64,000 bases of DNA from Bosea sp. NBC_00550 (GCF_026020075.1 NZ_CP102772.1:930001-994000); one strand, 5' to 3'. Shown: positions 1-9,022, counted from the first letter of the stretch. Translations and numbers: made by a program. Notes: generated by a model not told the origin, from the letters alone.

Positions 1-377
1 GTCAGTGTGAGCTCGACCTGCGGGAAGCGGCGCCGCATCTCGGCCATCGCCGGCGCGACATGGGCGCGGCCGAACCCAAATGGCGCCGCAACGTGCAGGC
101 GGCCGCTTACGGTATTGCGTCGTTGGAAGAGCGACGCCGAAATTCCTTCCATTCGCTCCAGCACGTCGCCACCTTGCTCGGCGAGCAGCGTCCCCTCGGC
201 AGTCAGCGTGAGGCGACGACCTGTGCGGTTCACCAGTCGAACCCCGAGACGAGCCTCCAGGCCTTGCAGGCGCTGCGACACGGCCGGCGGCGTTACGTCG
301 AGCTCGCGGGCTGCTGCTGCGAGCGAACGCGCCCGGGCGATAGCGGAAAAGAAGGACAGGTCCTGAGACGTCAGCAT
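1..377 (-). CDS. LysR-type transcriptional regulator (N-terminal part; runs off the window)
   Basis: Reading the minus strand from an ATG at 377 gives a protein starting MLTSQDLSFFSAIARARSL, then the winged helix-turn-helix typical of LysR proteins (AAARELDVTPPAVSQRLQGL, then RLVNRTGRRLTLTAEG) and the linker helix. The frame stays open to base 1, so only about 125 residues of an expected ~300 are here and the inducer-binding domain lies outside. It is transcribed away from the PLP enzyme that starts at 476, the usual LysR/target arrangement, so it probably controls that gene; this is inferred from position. A short palindrome overlaps its start codon and could be its operator. Confidence 0.88.
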   Translation of the reverse strand, partial: MLTSQDLSFFSAIARARSLAAAARELDVTPPAVSQRLQGLEARLGVRLVNRTGRRLTLTAEGTLLAEQGGDVLERMEGISASLFQRRNTVSGRLHVAAPFGFGRAHVAPAMAEMRRRFPQVELTL

Positions 378-392
378 TAAGCTCAGACTTAA
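377..392. promoter_or_regulatory. Candidate LysR operator (TTAAG-N6-CTTAA)
   Basis: A perfect 5-bp inverted repeat, TTAAG then 6 nt then CTTAA, begins at the start codon of the lysR gene and lies in the divergent lysR/PLP-enzyme spacer. It contains the T-N11-A pattern of LysR binding sites. No binding data; the call rests on symmetry and location. Confidence 0.4.
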
Positions 393-475
393 TCCAAGAT
401 GCAGATCAGGTAAATTCTGCCTGGATGCGCGAACGTCTAAGGTCCCGCCCGACACGTTCAGGACGGGAGGCAACC

Positions 476-1618
476 ATGAAAGTCGCCGACAGGCTGGCCG
501 CGATGCCCACGCCGGCACTGCTGCTCGAGGAAAGCCGAATGCTCGCCAATATCGACCGGCTGCGCGAGCGCACCGCACGGCTCGGCGTGGCGCTCCGCCC
601 GCATCTCAAGACCGCGAAATCCATAGAGGTTGCCCGTAGGCTTCTTGCGGAGGGCAACGGGCCGGCAGCGGTTTCGACCCTGCGAGAGGCAGAGATGTTC
701 TTTGCAGCCGGCGTCCGGGACATCCTCTATGCCGTCGGTATCGCCCCGGAGAAGCTGCCCCGCGTCGCTGCGCTTCGATCAGCTGGCTGCGAACTCTCTG
801 TGATCCTCGATTCGACCGATCAAGCTGATGCAGTAGTGGAAGCATCCCGGGCGGCAGCCTCCCCGATTCCGGCGCTGATCGAGATCGACTGCGACGGCCA
901 CCGGGGCGGTATCGGTCCGGAGGACGACGCGCTGATCCGGATCGGATGCCAGCTCAGCGAGGGAGCGGAACTCCGGGGCGTGATGGCCCATGCCGGCGAA
1001 AGCTACGGCGCGGTCGGCGAAGAAGCCCAGGCGGAATTCGCCGAGCGGGAGCGCGCCGTGGCAGTCAGGGCCGCGACGCGGCTCCGAGATGCCGGTCTGC
1101 GATGCCCCGTGGTCAGCGTCGGCTCGACCCCGACCGCGCTTGCCGCCCGCAACTTGGCCGGCGTGACGGAAATCCGGGCGGGCGTCTCCACGTTTTTCGA
1201 CCTTTTCATGGCCGGTATCGGCGTCTGCGCGACCGACGACATCGCCCTCTCGGTGCTGACGACCGTGATTGGACACCAGCGCTCTCGCGGCTGGATTCTT
1301 GTCGATGCCGGCTGGATGGCCATGTCCCGCGACCGCGGCACGGCGAACCAGGCCGTGGACCAGGGTTACGGGGTCGTCTGCGACGCGGAGGGCCGCGTAA
1401 TCCCCGACCTCATCCTGGCGTCGGCGAACCAGGAACACGGCATCGTAACCGTGAGGCCCGGTAGTCGCGCGACGTTGCCTGATTTTCGAATTGGCGCCAG
1501 GTTGCGCATCCTGCCGAACCATGCCTGCGCAACAGCGAGCCAGTTCGATGCCTACGATGTCATCCCCGCCGAAGGCGGCAAAGCGCTCGCCCGGTGGGAA
1601 CGCTTCGGCGGCTGGTAG
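476..1618 (+). CDS. D-threonine aldolase / D-serine dehydratase-like PLP enzyme (alanine racemase N-terminal fold)
   Basis: This 380-aa protein belongs to the fold-type III PLP family that includes D-threonine aldolase and D-serine dehydratase (DSD1). RPHLKTAKS carries the likely Schiff-base lysine (K45), and near the C-terminus PNHACATAS supplies the His349/Cys351 pair that binds the metal in this family. The TIM-barrel part is followed by the small C-terminal beta domain. An earlier ATG at 425 is in frame, but the ATG at 476 follows a GGGAGG ribosome site and matches the family start. The likely reaction is metal-dependent cleavage or deamination of a D-beta-hydroxy-amino acid; the substrate cannot be fixed from sequence. 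Probably controlled by the divergent LysR regulator. Confidence 0.85.
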   Translation: MKVADRLAAMPTPALLLEESRMLANIDRLRERTARLGVALRPHLKTAKSIEVARRLLAEGNGPAAVSTLREAEMFFAAGVRDILYAVGIAPEKLPRVAALRSAGCELSVILDSTDQADAVVEASRAAASPIPALIEIDCDGHRGGIGPEDDALIRIGCQLSEGAELRGVMAHAGESYGAVGEEAQAEFAERERAVAVRAATRLRDAGLRCPVVSVGSTPTALAARNLAGVTEIRAGVSTFFDLFMAGIGVCATDDIALSVLTTVIGHQRSRGWILVDAGWMAMSRDRGTANQAVDQGYGVVCDAEGRVIPDLILASANQEHGIVTVRPGSRATLPDFRIGARLRILPNHACATASQFDAYDVIPAEGGKALARWERFGGW

Positions 1619-1663
1619 GCGATCAATTATTCAGATCATCACCGGGAGGAAAGTTGATCAGGG

Positions 1664-2630
1664 ATGAAAGCCAACGAAGTCGCCCGCAAGGAGCTGGTCG
1701 CGGTCATCCGTCTGGAGTCTGGAGACTCCCTAGATGCCTGCGACAGGGTTGGCGCGCTCCGGATCGGCAAAACCCGGATCGCTCTCAGGCAACTTGAGAA
1801 GCCTCTGTTCACCGATGTGATGGTCGAAGATGCTGCGCTTGGGCTTGGCGCGGATGAAGATCGCATACCCCTTTCGCGATACGTTGATGAGGAAGATATG
1901 TTTACTGTCCTCTTCAACGATCTCAGCCTAGCGTATGTGAACGGTACGCTCTTCCGAGACGACGCGCTGGTCGGCGGCGGAAAAATGTTCCTGCGACACC
2001 TCATCGCGAATCCCTCGCTCGGTGCGGCCACAAGCGAGAAGGGATCGTTCGCGAACGGACAGGCCGAGTTCTCGCAAGGTTCGGTCTTCCGCGCTGTCGT
2101 GGACAGCGTGCGCGTGAGGACATGCTCATCTGCGACGATCTCGGCGACGGGTGGGCCGATTTTATCGGCGTCGCGACTGAGACGACCCCGGCGACGATCA
2201 GCTTCTATCACGCCAAGCAGGCGATCGTTCGTTGAGCGCATCCGCCTTTCATGATGCCGTCGGTCAGGGCATCAAGAATCTCGGCCGGCTTAACCTCGCC
2301 GGAGATGTGATGGCGGTCAAATACGAGGGCTGGGACACTATTTATCGGAATGATGGAGCGATGACCGCAATGGCTCGGTACATCCGCGGCGGCGCACGCG
2401 ACGAGGTTGAGGTCAACATTGGCCAAGTGGTCGGGGCGCCTGATGTCGTCCGCCGGGTTTTTATCGTTACCTCCTCGCTGAGCCGTACCGACGTTGCCAA
2501 TGGCTTTGCGCAGGCCGCTGACGGTAATCCGCTCAGGCCGAATTTCGTTCAGCTGTATTGGATCCTGATGGGCTTCTTTTCTGCCTGCGCGGAAATCGGA
2601 GCAGTCGGTTGTGTCGTCTGCCAGCCGTAA
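1664..2630 (+). pseudogene. Frameshifted remnant of an accessory (probable conflict/defence) protein
   Basis: One protein appears to be spread over three frames. Frame 2 carries LSRYVDEEDMFTVLFND and GGGKMFLRHLIANPS. Frame 1, from about 2116, continues with EDMLICDDLGDGWADFIGVA and TISFYHAKQAIVR before a stop near 2233. Frame 3 resumes with LSASAFHDAVGQGIKNLGRL and runs to a stop at 2630 after LYWILMGFFSACAEIGAVG and VCQP. The joined reading is smooth (cytosolic, no membrane segments), so at least two indels have broken the gene, near 2100-2115 and 2225-2235. The 5' end may also be missing. I do not recognise a named domain. It lies just upstream of a PRTase-CE-like gene that is also frameshifted, which suggests a decayed two-gene conflict system. 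Confidence 0.6.
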
Positions 2631-2821
2631 CCCCGTATGCGCCGACGTTAGCTTTTCGATCGATCGCCGCCGACAACAACGAGCGCTAATCCGAGGCGGG
2701 CTGCGGCACACTAGTCGAAAGCGTCGCCAACGTTCAGAGTCTATAAGTCGCTCATGTGGGGCGAGATGCATATACCGCTGAACGTGGAGCGAGTTCGCAT
2801 GACTGGGACTATGAAACCACA

Positions 2822-4041
2822 ATGAGCTTTCTATCGGGTACAGCTGCAGGCGAGGCTTGGCTGCAAAACTTCGATACTGTTGACAAGCCGATAGCAAAGA
2901 AGTTGCTCGATGGATTGCTGCTAATTAGTTCCAGCGAGTTCAATTCGAAGATGACCAAGCAACTCGCGGTGATCGCCGCTTGCGCGAGGGAAGCAGGTCA
3001 GGTGATCGCGCTCTACCCGAGCGAGAGATGGCTAAAGCAGACGGCAATGTGTTGCCGTTGTTCCCAAAGATTGAACGAGGACGAGCCACGGGTCATGGCG
3101 TCCAGCCGGTTTTAGTGTCGCCTAATAGGCAGGATGTTGGCAGCGAAGGGATCCTGGCTGCCCTGATATCTAAATTGCGCAATGCCAATCCAGCTACAGT
3201 TCTATCTCATCCTGGGCCCGATGATTTGCGAGCGAAGCGGGTCCGAAAAATTGTCATCGTCACTGACTTCATCGGCTCGGGTAAGCGTGCCTGCGAGATC
3301 CTGGAAGCTTTCGGAAATGTAGCGAGCATCCAGAGTTGGCGGTCATATGGGCTTATTGAATTCGAGGTCGTTTGCTATTCAGCCGCAGAATGGGGTGCCA
3401 AGACTGTGGCTGACCATCGCCTCAATCCAACATTGACGATCTACGCGGCATGTCCCGTCGTCAGTGAGACCTTCATGGGAGCCGACCTCAAAGCCATCGA
3501 GGATCTGTGCAAAAAGTATCCGAAGGGATCAAAGTGGCCGATGGGGTTCAACGCCACCGGCTCGCTAATCGCGTTTTCTCACGGCATTCCGAACAACGCA
3601 CCCCAGATATTTCATAGCTCGCTGAACGGCTGGCAACCGCTTTTTCAAGGCCGGAGCACGCTAATGTCGGAGCTGGATCAAGTTGCGGACACTTCGGACC
3701 ATGTTGTAAAGCAATCGACAGAATTGCTTGGTGTTAGGAATGCCCGCGAGATTCTGCACAAGCAATCGGGCAGCGTGTGGACGCACACCATGCTTGTTCT
3801 GCACGCCGTGAGAAGCGGTTTGCAGTCCATAGAAGGCCTCTCCGCGCGAACGCGCCTGCCAATCGCCAGAGTCACCGAAATTGTGGAAGTGGCGTCAATT
3901 GCCGGATGGTTATCTCCGACCCGTCGACTGACCAAACTGGGACGGCGCGAATTGCGGTGGAAAGCAGCAAAGCACGGGGCGCTAATACTTGCCCGCCAAG
4001 ATGATGAGCTCTATTTTCCAACCCAGTTGAGGGCTCCGTAG
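2822..4041 (+). pseudogene. Phosphoribosyltransferase-like (PRTase-CE type) conflict-system protein, frameshifted
   Basis: The N-terminal part (MSFLSGTAAGEAWLQNFDTV, then KPIAKKLLDGLLLISSSEF) reads in one frame to about base 3030. The rest continues in another frame from EMAKADGNVLPLF to the stop at 4041. The second part has SPNRQDVGSEGILAALIS and a Rossmann-like strand-loop KIVIVTDFIGSGKRACEIL, in the position of the PRPP loop of phosphoribosyltransferases, and ends in a winged-helix-like segment (LSARTRLPIARVTEIVEVA). This combination resembles the PRTase-CE proteins described from bacterial conflict systems; the family call is by recollection of pattern. The shift lies between about 3015 and 3035. 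GC content is visibly lower than in flanking genes, consistent with transfer. Upstream alternative starts exist (2756), so the N-terminus is uncertain. Confidence 0.6.
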
Positions 4042-4155
4042 TGTCGTCTAGCAATGCACCGCGCAAGCGGTGCCGGGTTTCACAACCCGGGATGCCTGAC
4101 CTGAGACCCATTTCTCCTCCGACCTGAGGGAGAGTCCTGAGTTTGATTTCTGGCC

Positions 4156-4994
4156 TTAAGCGGCCTGTTTTTCCAGCGTGGATTTGAGGGCGAACTCGGC
4201 GGGCGTGATGTTGCCGAGGGCCGAATGGGGTCGGTGTCGGTTGTAGTCCTCCTTCCATGCGCTGATAGCGTTGCGGGCTTCAGTGAGCGTCGAGAACAGC
4301 GTGTCGTTGAGGCACTCATCCCGGAAGCGTCCGTTGAAGCTCTCGACGAAGGCATTCTGCGTCGGCTTGCCGGGGGCGATGTAGTGCCACTCGACGCCGG
4401 TCTCCTGGCACCAGCGCAGGATCGCCATCGAGGTGAACTCGGTGCCGTTGTCGGACACGATCGTCCCCGGCCGGCCGCGCAGGCGAATGACGCCATCCAG
4501 TTCGCGGGTCACGCGCAGACCCGAGAGCGAGGTGTCGGCGACGAGCGCCAGGCACTCGCGCGTATAGTCGTCGACGATGGCGAGCACCCTGAAGCGGCGA
4601 CCGTCCGAGATCGTGTCGGAGAGAAAGTCGAGGCTCCAGCGCACATTGGCCCGATCAGGCACGAGCATGGGCCTGCGCAGTGCCCAATCCCGTTTGCGGC
4701 CGCCACGCCGGCGGACCTGCAACTTCTCCTCGCTATAGAGCCGTCGCAGCTTCTTCTGGTTCATCACGATGCCCTGGCGGTCCAGCATGATGTGGATCCT
4801 GCGGTAGCCGAACCGCCGGCGCTCCGCCGCCACGCCCTTCATCGCCTCGCGCAGCAGGGCATCGTCCGGCCGGGTGCTCGTGAGCGTACCGTCGAGCGGT
4901 CGATCGTCAAGGCCAGGCACGCCCGACGCTGGCTCACTGCATGCACCGTGCAGGCATGAGCCACCGCCTTCCGCTTCGCATCGGGCGCCACCAT
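4156..4994 (-). pseudogene. IS3-family transposase orfB (DDE integrase), frameshifted near its 5' end
   Basis: The body carries the rve/DDE catalytic core: first Asp in [14 protein letters not shown], second in [13 protein letters not shown], Glu in [16 protein letters not shown], and the helix [14 protein letters not shown] before it. The expected orfB start, ATG at 4994 ([20 protein letters not shown], then [17 protein letters not shown]), reads in a different frame from the body, which resumes at [17 protein letters not shown] one-base deletion around 4880 explains this, so neither the separate orfB nor an orfAB fusion would be complete. Unless that is a sequencing error, the element is not autonomous. 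Confidence 0.8.
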
Positions 4995-5254
4995 TTTTTT
5001 GCGGCGACATCCTTCAGGATCGCATTGTCGAGCATCTGTTCGGCCAGCAACTTCTTGAGGCGGGCGTTCTCGTCCTCCAGCGTCTTCACTCGACGCGCAT
5101 CCGACACGTCCATCCCGCCATACTTCGCCTTGAACTTGTAGAAGGTCGCCGAGGAGATGCCGTGCTTGCGGCAGACATCCGCCGTCGCCGCTCCGGCCTC
5201 CTGCTCCTTTAGCATCCCGATGATCTGCTCTTCCGTAAATCGTGAGGGGCGCAT
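4934..5254 (-). CDS. IS3-family (IS407-like) transposase orfA, DNA-binding subunit
   Basis: A 106-aa protein starting [19 protein letters not shown], with the helix-turn-helix [20 protein letters not shown] and a leucine-zipper-like segment ([20 protein letters not shown]) typical of IS3 orfA. The ATG at 5254 is chosen over the in-frame start at 5287 because AAGGAG lies just upstream. A run of seven A residues (coding strand, near 4994-5000) lies where orfA overlaps the start of orfB and is a standard -1 slippery site for making the fused OrfAB transposase. The protein would bind the terminal repeats; with orfB broken it is probably now only a remnant. Confidence 0.85.
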   Translation of the reverse strand: MRPSRFTEEQIIGMLKEQEAGAATADVCRKHGISSATFYKFKAKYGGMDVSDARRVKTLEDENARLKKLLAEQMLDNAILKDVAAKKWWRPMRSGRRWLMPARCMQ

Positions 5255-5316
5255 CGTCCGTCTCCTTGAGTGACGGACTCCACTCAAATCTGGAGGAGGA
5301 TCAGGGGCTCAGGTCA

Positions 5317-5563
5317 CCGGCAAGCCCGGCGAAGATCCGGTCGAAGACGCCGAGCCGGCTCCAGCGGAGGAAGCGGTTGTGAGACGCGTCTTGTGGGGAC
5401 CGTAGTCCTTGGGCGCGTCCTTCCACTGCAGGCCGTTGCGGATGACATAGACGATACCGCTGACCACGCGCCGATCATCGACCCGTGATACGCCGTGCGA
5501 CAGCGGAAAATGCGGCGATATCCGTGTCATCTGCCGCTCGCTCAGCAGAAACAAATCCCCCAT
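5317..5563 (-). pseudogene. IS5-family transposase, N-terminal fragment
   Basis: From an ATG at 5563, preceded by GGAGG, the frame reads MGDLFLLSERQMTRISPHFP, then RVDDRRVVSGIVYVIRNGLQ and WKDAPKDYGPHK. These are the N-terminal motifs of IS5 (IS427-like) transposases. After GPHK the reading shifts frame and continues as NRFLRWSRLGVFDRIFAGLA (near 5320-5385) before the IS3-family element cuts it. The DDE core is missing, so it is dead. Confidence 0.75.
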
Positions 5564-5625
5564 CACGGCATCCTCCTAGACACCGTGAATCACACCACAG
5601 ACCAAATTAATAGGTCCTGAGCCTA
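5317..5625 (-). mobile_element. IS5-family insertion sequence remnant, interrupted by the IS3-family element
   Basis: About 300 bp of an IS5-family element: the 5' third of a transposase gene plus a short outer region ending near aataggtcctgagccta (5608-5624), which may be its terminal repeat. The remaining two thirds of the gene and the other end are absent; they are not found on the far side of the IS3-family element. Confidence 0.6.
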
Positions 5626-5756
5626 GGTGGACTTATCTGGCATATTCGGTCAGCATCTATCAGCTGGCACCCACGCTACTCCGGCAATGGCCGTCAGGAC
5701 CGTGCCAGGCAGGAAAGCGTGGCCGGGCTGGATCGTCCAGCGCGATAATCGTGTCC

Positions 5757-6014
5757 CTATGGAGACTGAATCCGAGCGAGCACACGACCTGTGACCGCGA
5801 GGTGCCTATCACCGCGGTTCAAGATCGATACCGCGACGGCCTCGCCGTCCTCGCAGCCCAAGATGAGCCTGTGACAAAACAGGGTGTCGTCGAATATCGT
5901 CGTATCGAAGAGAAGATGGCCGGCACGACGGTCGTCGTCGTTGCTCGCAAACTCGTAGGAAACTTCAGCCCGGCGCCCATTGCGCAGGTACAGATAGCCA
6001 TTTCCGGTAATCAT
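5757..6014 (-). CDS. Small conserved hypothetical protein (85 aa)
   Basis: The protein starts MITGNGYLYLRNGRRAEVSY and has a regular alternation of strands (VSYEFAS, GHLLFDTTIF, RLILGCEDGEAVAVSILNRG, HLAVTGRV) suggesting a small beta-rich fold. There is no signal peptide or membrane segment. A GGAG motif sits about 8 nt before the ATG. I recall similar short proteins beginning MITGNGYL in Rhizobiales genomes, always unassigned. It is transcribed in the same direction as the PRC-barrel gene upstream, 169 bp away. Function unknown. Confidence 0.6.
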   Translation of the reverse strand: MITGNGYLYLRNGRRAEVSYEFASNDDDRRAGHLLFDTTIFDDTLFCHRLILGCEDGEAVAVSILNRGDRHLAVTGRVLARIQSP

Positions 6015-6183
6015 AGCGTGTCTCCGCTCAATCGAGTCAGGAAGCGCCGCACGCGGTCATGTCCAAAAGCGGTATGGAGACGACGGCCCCATTATCAGAC
6101 ACCTTTCCCCACCGAATGTCGATGCCAAAAAGGCCCGGCCGCGTGCGAGCGAGACTGCGACGATTGCGGAAAATCCCTGGCCC

Positions 6184-6483
6184 TTATGGGTCGACATGCT
6201 CGGGCATCTCCTTGAGCTGGTCCTTGGTCCAGCTCGTAACGGCATGCACATCGCCATCTTCGTCTCGCATGAACTCAAGCTGATCGAGAGCCACCGACAC
6301 AGGCTTTGCGCCGATCCCGAGAAAGCCACCGACGTCCACAACAACCTGGGTCGCCGGCCCCACGCCGTGGATGTGAGAGACCGAGCCGATTTTTTCGTCG
6401 CCTGGACCATAGATCGTAGCCCCCTCGAGGACGCCGGCGTTGAGCTCGGTAGCGGAGAGACGCGCATGCTTCGAATGGTCCAT
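6184..6483 (-). CDS. PRC-barrel domain protein (99 aa), probable general stress gene
   Basis: Residues about 15-85 form a PRC-barrel: LNAGVLEGATIYGPGDEKIG, then the strand VVVDVGGFLGIGAKPVSVAL and the segment EFMRDEDGDVHAVTSWTKDQ. Stand-alone PRC-barrel proteins of this size are common stress-induced proteins in Rhizobiales. The ATG at 6483 is preceded by GAGGAGG. A perfect GGAAC-N16-CGTT promoter (6515-6539) lies just upstream, so transcription by an EcfG-type sigma factor is likely. Its molecular role is unknown; PRC barrels often mediate protein or RNA contacts. Confidence 0.85.
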   Translation of the reverse strand: MDHSKHARLSATELNAGVLEGATIYGPGDEKIGSVSHIHGVGPATQVVVDVGGFLGIGAKPVSVALDQLEFMRDEDGDVHAVTSWTKDQLKEMPEHVDP

Positions 6484-6514
6484 GGTTTTCCTCCTCGTTC
6501 GCTAGAGCGGAATG

Positions 6515-6539
6515 AACGAGTGGCGACAACCGCTGTTCC
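6515..6539 (-). promoter_or_regulatory. Sigma-EcfG type promoter of the PRC-barrel gene
   Basis: On the minus strand GGAAC (6539-6535) is followed by exactly 16 nt and then CGTT (6518-6515), about 30 nt before the ATG at 6483. This is the alphaproteobacterial general stress response consensus without mismatch. Confidence 0.7.
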
Positions 6540-6748
6540 GCCGCCGAGCCAATCAAGTTCTGACCGACTTGGACTCGGTAGAGTTTTTGAAGCGAAGGAA
6601 AATCGAAAGAACGACCAGGAATTCGATTTCGAAGAAGCATTTTTGAAAGCCGGTATCGATCGGCCGAGTTGCTCAGTTCAAAAGTCCGACCTGATCGATA
6701 TCCGCCCGCTCCCACCAAATGAGCCGGTTCCTGGGCGGGCGGTGCGTA

Positions 6749-8095
6749 TCACCGCAACACCATGCCCGTGACAAGCGTCAGATTGAGCGCGATCAGCACA
6801 ACCGCTATCGCGCTGGCCAGCCCTGTCTGCCAGAGGGGCGGTGCAAGAGCCCCCATCTTCTTGCGTGAAGCTGTCAGCAACACCAGCGGCGTCACAGCGA
6901 AGGGCAATTGCAGGGCCAATACGACCTGGCTCAAGATCAGGAGGTCCGTGGTGCGGGTGTTGCCGTAAAACTGCAGCACGATCACCGCGGGCAGAATGGC
7001 GACGAGGCGGGTTACCAGGCGCCGCAGCCATGTTGGCAAGCGGATCTCGATGAAGCCCTCCATCACGATCTGCCCGGCCATGGTCGCCGTCACGCTGGCA
7101 TTTATGCCGCAGCACAGGAGCGCGATCGCAAAGAGTGTCGGCGCAGTTGCGCTGTTCAGAAGCGGCGTAAGGATCTTATAGGCCTGCTCCAACTCGGCCA
7201 CGTGGGTCTGGCCGGCGGAGTGGAATATCGCCGCGGCGACGATGAGCAACGAGGCGTTGACGAGAAAGGCGAAGAGCAAGGCGGCGCTGGAATCGATCGT
7301 CGCGAAGCGAAGCGCCTCGCGGAGGTCGCGCTCCTCACGGCCGTAGGCGCGAGTCTGGACGATGCCCGAATGTAGATAAAGGTTATGCGGCATGACCGTT
7401 GCGCCGATGATGCCGAGCGCCAGATAGAGCATATCAGGGTCGGTTAGGATCACGCGGCTCGGGGCAAATCCACCTAGCACTCCGCGCCAGTCCGGATTCG
7501 CCATCGCCAGTTGGATAGCGAAGGAAATGGCAATCACGCCGAGCAGTGTGATGATGAAAGCCTCGATCCAGCGAATGCCCTTGTTCTGCAGCCAAAGCAC
7601 GACGAAAACATCGAGCGCGGTCAGTACCACGCCGACCTCGATCGGCAGGCCGAAGAGCAGATTGAGCGCGATCGCTGTTCCAAGCACCTCGGCGAGGTCG
7701 GTCGCGCAAATGGCGAGTTCCGCCAGCACCCAAAGAGGCACGCTTATCCAAGGCGGATAGGCGTCCCGGCAAGCCTGCGCAAGATCGCGGCCAGTCGCAA
7801 TCGCGAGTCTGGCACAGAGCGCTTGCAGAACGATCGCCATGACGTTCGAAAGCAAAGCGACGAAGAGGAGCGCATAGCCGAAGCGGGATCCTCCGGCGAC
7901 GGCGGTCGCCCAGTTCCCAGGGTCCATATAGCCTACGGCAACAAGGTATCCGGGCCCCAGAAAGGCGAGGAATCTTCGCCACGATGTCGCTCCGGGGCCC
8001 AACGGCACCGAGGCAAAGGCCTCGACAAGCGAAGGTTCGCGCGGGGCGCGTTGCCAACCGATTTTTCTCGGCTGATGGCCAATATTCGCCGTCAT
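6749..8095 (-). CDS. mntH: Nramp-family divalent metal (Mn2+/Fe2+) importer
   Basis: A 448-aa polytopic inner-membrane protein. Residues 58-61 are the DPGN motif of Nramp helix 1 ([15 protein letters not shown]), and [15 protein letters not shown] from residue 235 is the helix 6 motif; together they bind the metal. About 11 hydrophobic segments follow a ~40-residue hydrophilic N-terminus, a usual length for bacterial MntH. It would drive proton-coupled uptake of Mn2+ and related ions. The gene stands alone, 265 bp downstream of the PRC-barrel gene start and divergent from the response regulator at 8329. I saw no convincing MntR or Mur box in the 233-bp upstream spacer. Its closeness to the MopA-like peroxidase at 10994 is notable. 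Confidence 0.92.
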   Translation of the reverse strand: MTANIGHQPRKIGWQRAPREPSLVEAFASVPLGPGATSWRRFLAFLGPGYLVAVGYMDPGNWATAVAGGSRFGYALLFVALLSNVMAIVLQALCARLAIATGRDLAQACRDAYPPWISVPLWVLAELAICATDLAEVLGTAIALNLLFGLPIEVGVVLTALDVFVVLWLQNKGIRWIEAFIITLLGVIAISFAIQLAMANPDWRGVLGGFAPSRVILTDPDMLYLALGIIGATVMPHNLYLHSGIVQTRAYGREERDLREALRFATIDSSAALLFAFLVNASLLIVAAAIFHSAGQTHVAELEQAYKILTPLLNSATAPTLFAIALLCCGINASVTATMAGQIVMEGFIEIRLPTWLRRLVTRLVAILPAVIVLQFYGNTRTTDLLILSQVVLALQLPFAVTPLVLLTASRKKMGALAPPLWQTGLASAIAVVLIALNLTLVTGMVLR

Positions 8096-8328
8096 GAATC
8101 CGTCGGCCTCGGCTTTGCGGCGGGGAAAGATGACGCATCAACAGCAGCCTATGTCAGCTCTCAGGATTCGCAAGTTGAATTCTTATTACTCAGGGGTAGA
8201 TAACGGCAATAAAGAGGTACTTCGTAGTGCAAATCCGTATAATTTTGACAATTACTCAATCGTTTATCATGGTGTTGCAGTTACTCCTAAATGCGGCGTC
8301 GTGATGCAAGCTAAAAAATGAGGGGAAT

Positions 8329-9015
8329 ATGGGGAAAATATCGATCGCGGTTGTCGACGACCATCCACTCTTAATGGAAGGTCTTATGGCCCTCATGCAA
8401 CGAAATGTCGGGTTTTCATTGGCTGCAGCCGGCTCAAATGCGGGCGACATCTATTCGATTACAGAAAAATTCCGACCTGACGCGATGATAGTCGACCTGA
8501 ACATGCCAGGGGACGCGTTTCTGGCGATCAAAGACGCTACAAAAGCGGCGCCAGACATGAAGATTGTCGTATTTACGGCCTCGACGAACACGGACCATGC
8601 CATTCAAGCCCTTGAGGCGGGCGCCAAAGGCTACGTCTTGAAAGGCAGCAGCGCCGATGAACTGATCAAGGCCATCGAGATGACGTGTCGGGGCGAGATT
8701 TACATCACTCCCTGCTTTGCCGCCAAAGTGATCAGCGCCTTGCACGGTAAAGCGCTGGACCGACAGGTCGCAGAGAGCGCGAGGCTCAGCGTTCGGGAGG
8801 ATCAGATCGTCAGGCTGCTTTTGTGCGGCAAGCAGAACCGAGAAATTGCGAGCGCATTGTCCCTCAGCGAGAAGACCGTCAAGGGCTATATGACGCTTCT
8901 CATGCAGAAACTAAAGGCACGCAACAGGTTGGAAGTGGTGATCGCAGCACAGCGGCTGAATCCCTCGGCTTTTGAGGGCATGCGCGTTTCGCCGCGGCCG
9001 CAGAAATCGATTTAG
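8329..9015 (+). CDS. NarL/FixJ-family response regulator
   Basis: A 228-aa protein: receiver domain (residues 1-120) with the acidic pair in AVVDDHPLL, phospho-acceptor Asp56 in AMIVDLNMPG, the Thr switch in VVFTAST and the conserved Lys in YVLKGSS. A C-terminal LuxR-type helix-turn-helix follows (residues about 150-215: LSVREDQIVRLLLCGKQNRE then IASALSLSEKTVKGYMTLLM). A gggg ribosome site precedes the ATG. The probable partner kinase gene converges on it with only 7 bp between the stops. The pair lies beside the RTX peroxidase, whose expression it may control; that is inference from position. Confidence 0.92.
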   Translation: MGKISIAVVDDHPLLMEGLMALMQRNVGFSLAAAGSNAGDIYSITEKFRPDAMIVDLNMPGDAFLAIKDATKAAPDMKIVVFTASTNTDHAIQALEAGAKGYVLKGSSADELIKAIEMTCRGEIYITPCFAAKVISALHGKALDRQVAESARLSVREDQIVRLLLCGKQNREIASALSLSEKTVKGYMTLLMQKLKARNRLEVVIAAQRLNPSAFEGMRVSPRPQKSI

Positions 9016-9022
9016 GCCGGAA

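Larger units (their letters stand above)
4097..5316 (-). mobile_element. IS3-family insertion sequence, IS407-like group (1,220 bp)
   Basis: The ends are imperfect inverted repeats: TGACCTGAG begins at 4097 and its complement CTCAGGTCA ends at 5316, with further matches (CCC, then TCTCCTCC against TCCTCCTCC) inward. Inside are an orfA and an orfB read on the minus strand. IS407-type elements usually make a 4-bp target duplication, but the flanks here differ (tgcc on the left, ccgg on the right). The right side cuts an IS5-family transposase and the left side does not contain the rest of it, so sequence next to the insertion was lost. Confidence 0.85.

Noticed and set aside
6275..6718. A 147-aa minus-strand frame overlapping the PRC-barrel gene
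   Set aside because: Out of frame with a protein that has clear family motifs and its own promoter and ribosome site; no homology seen.
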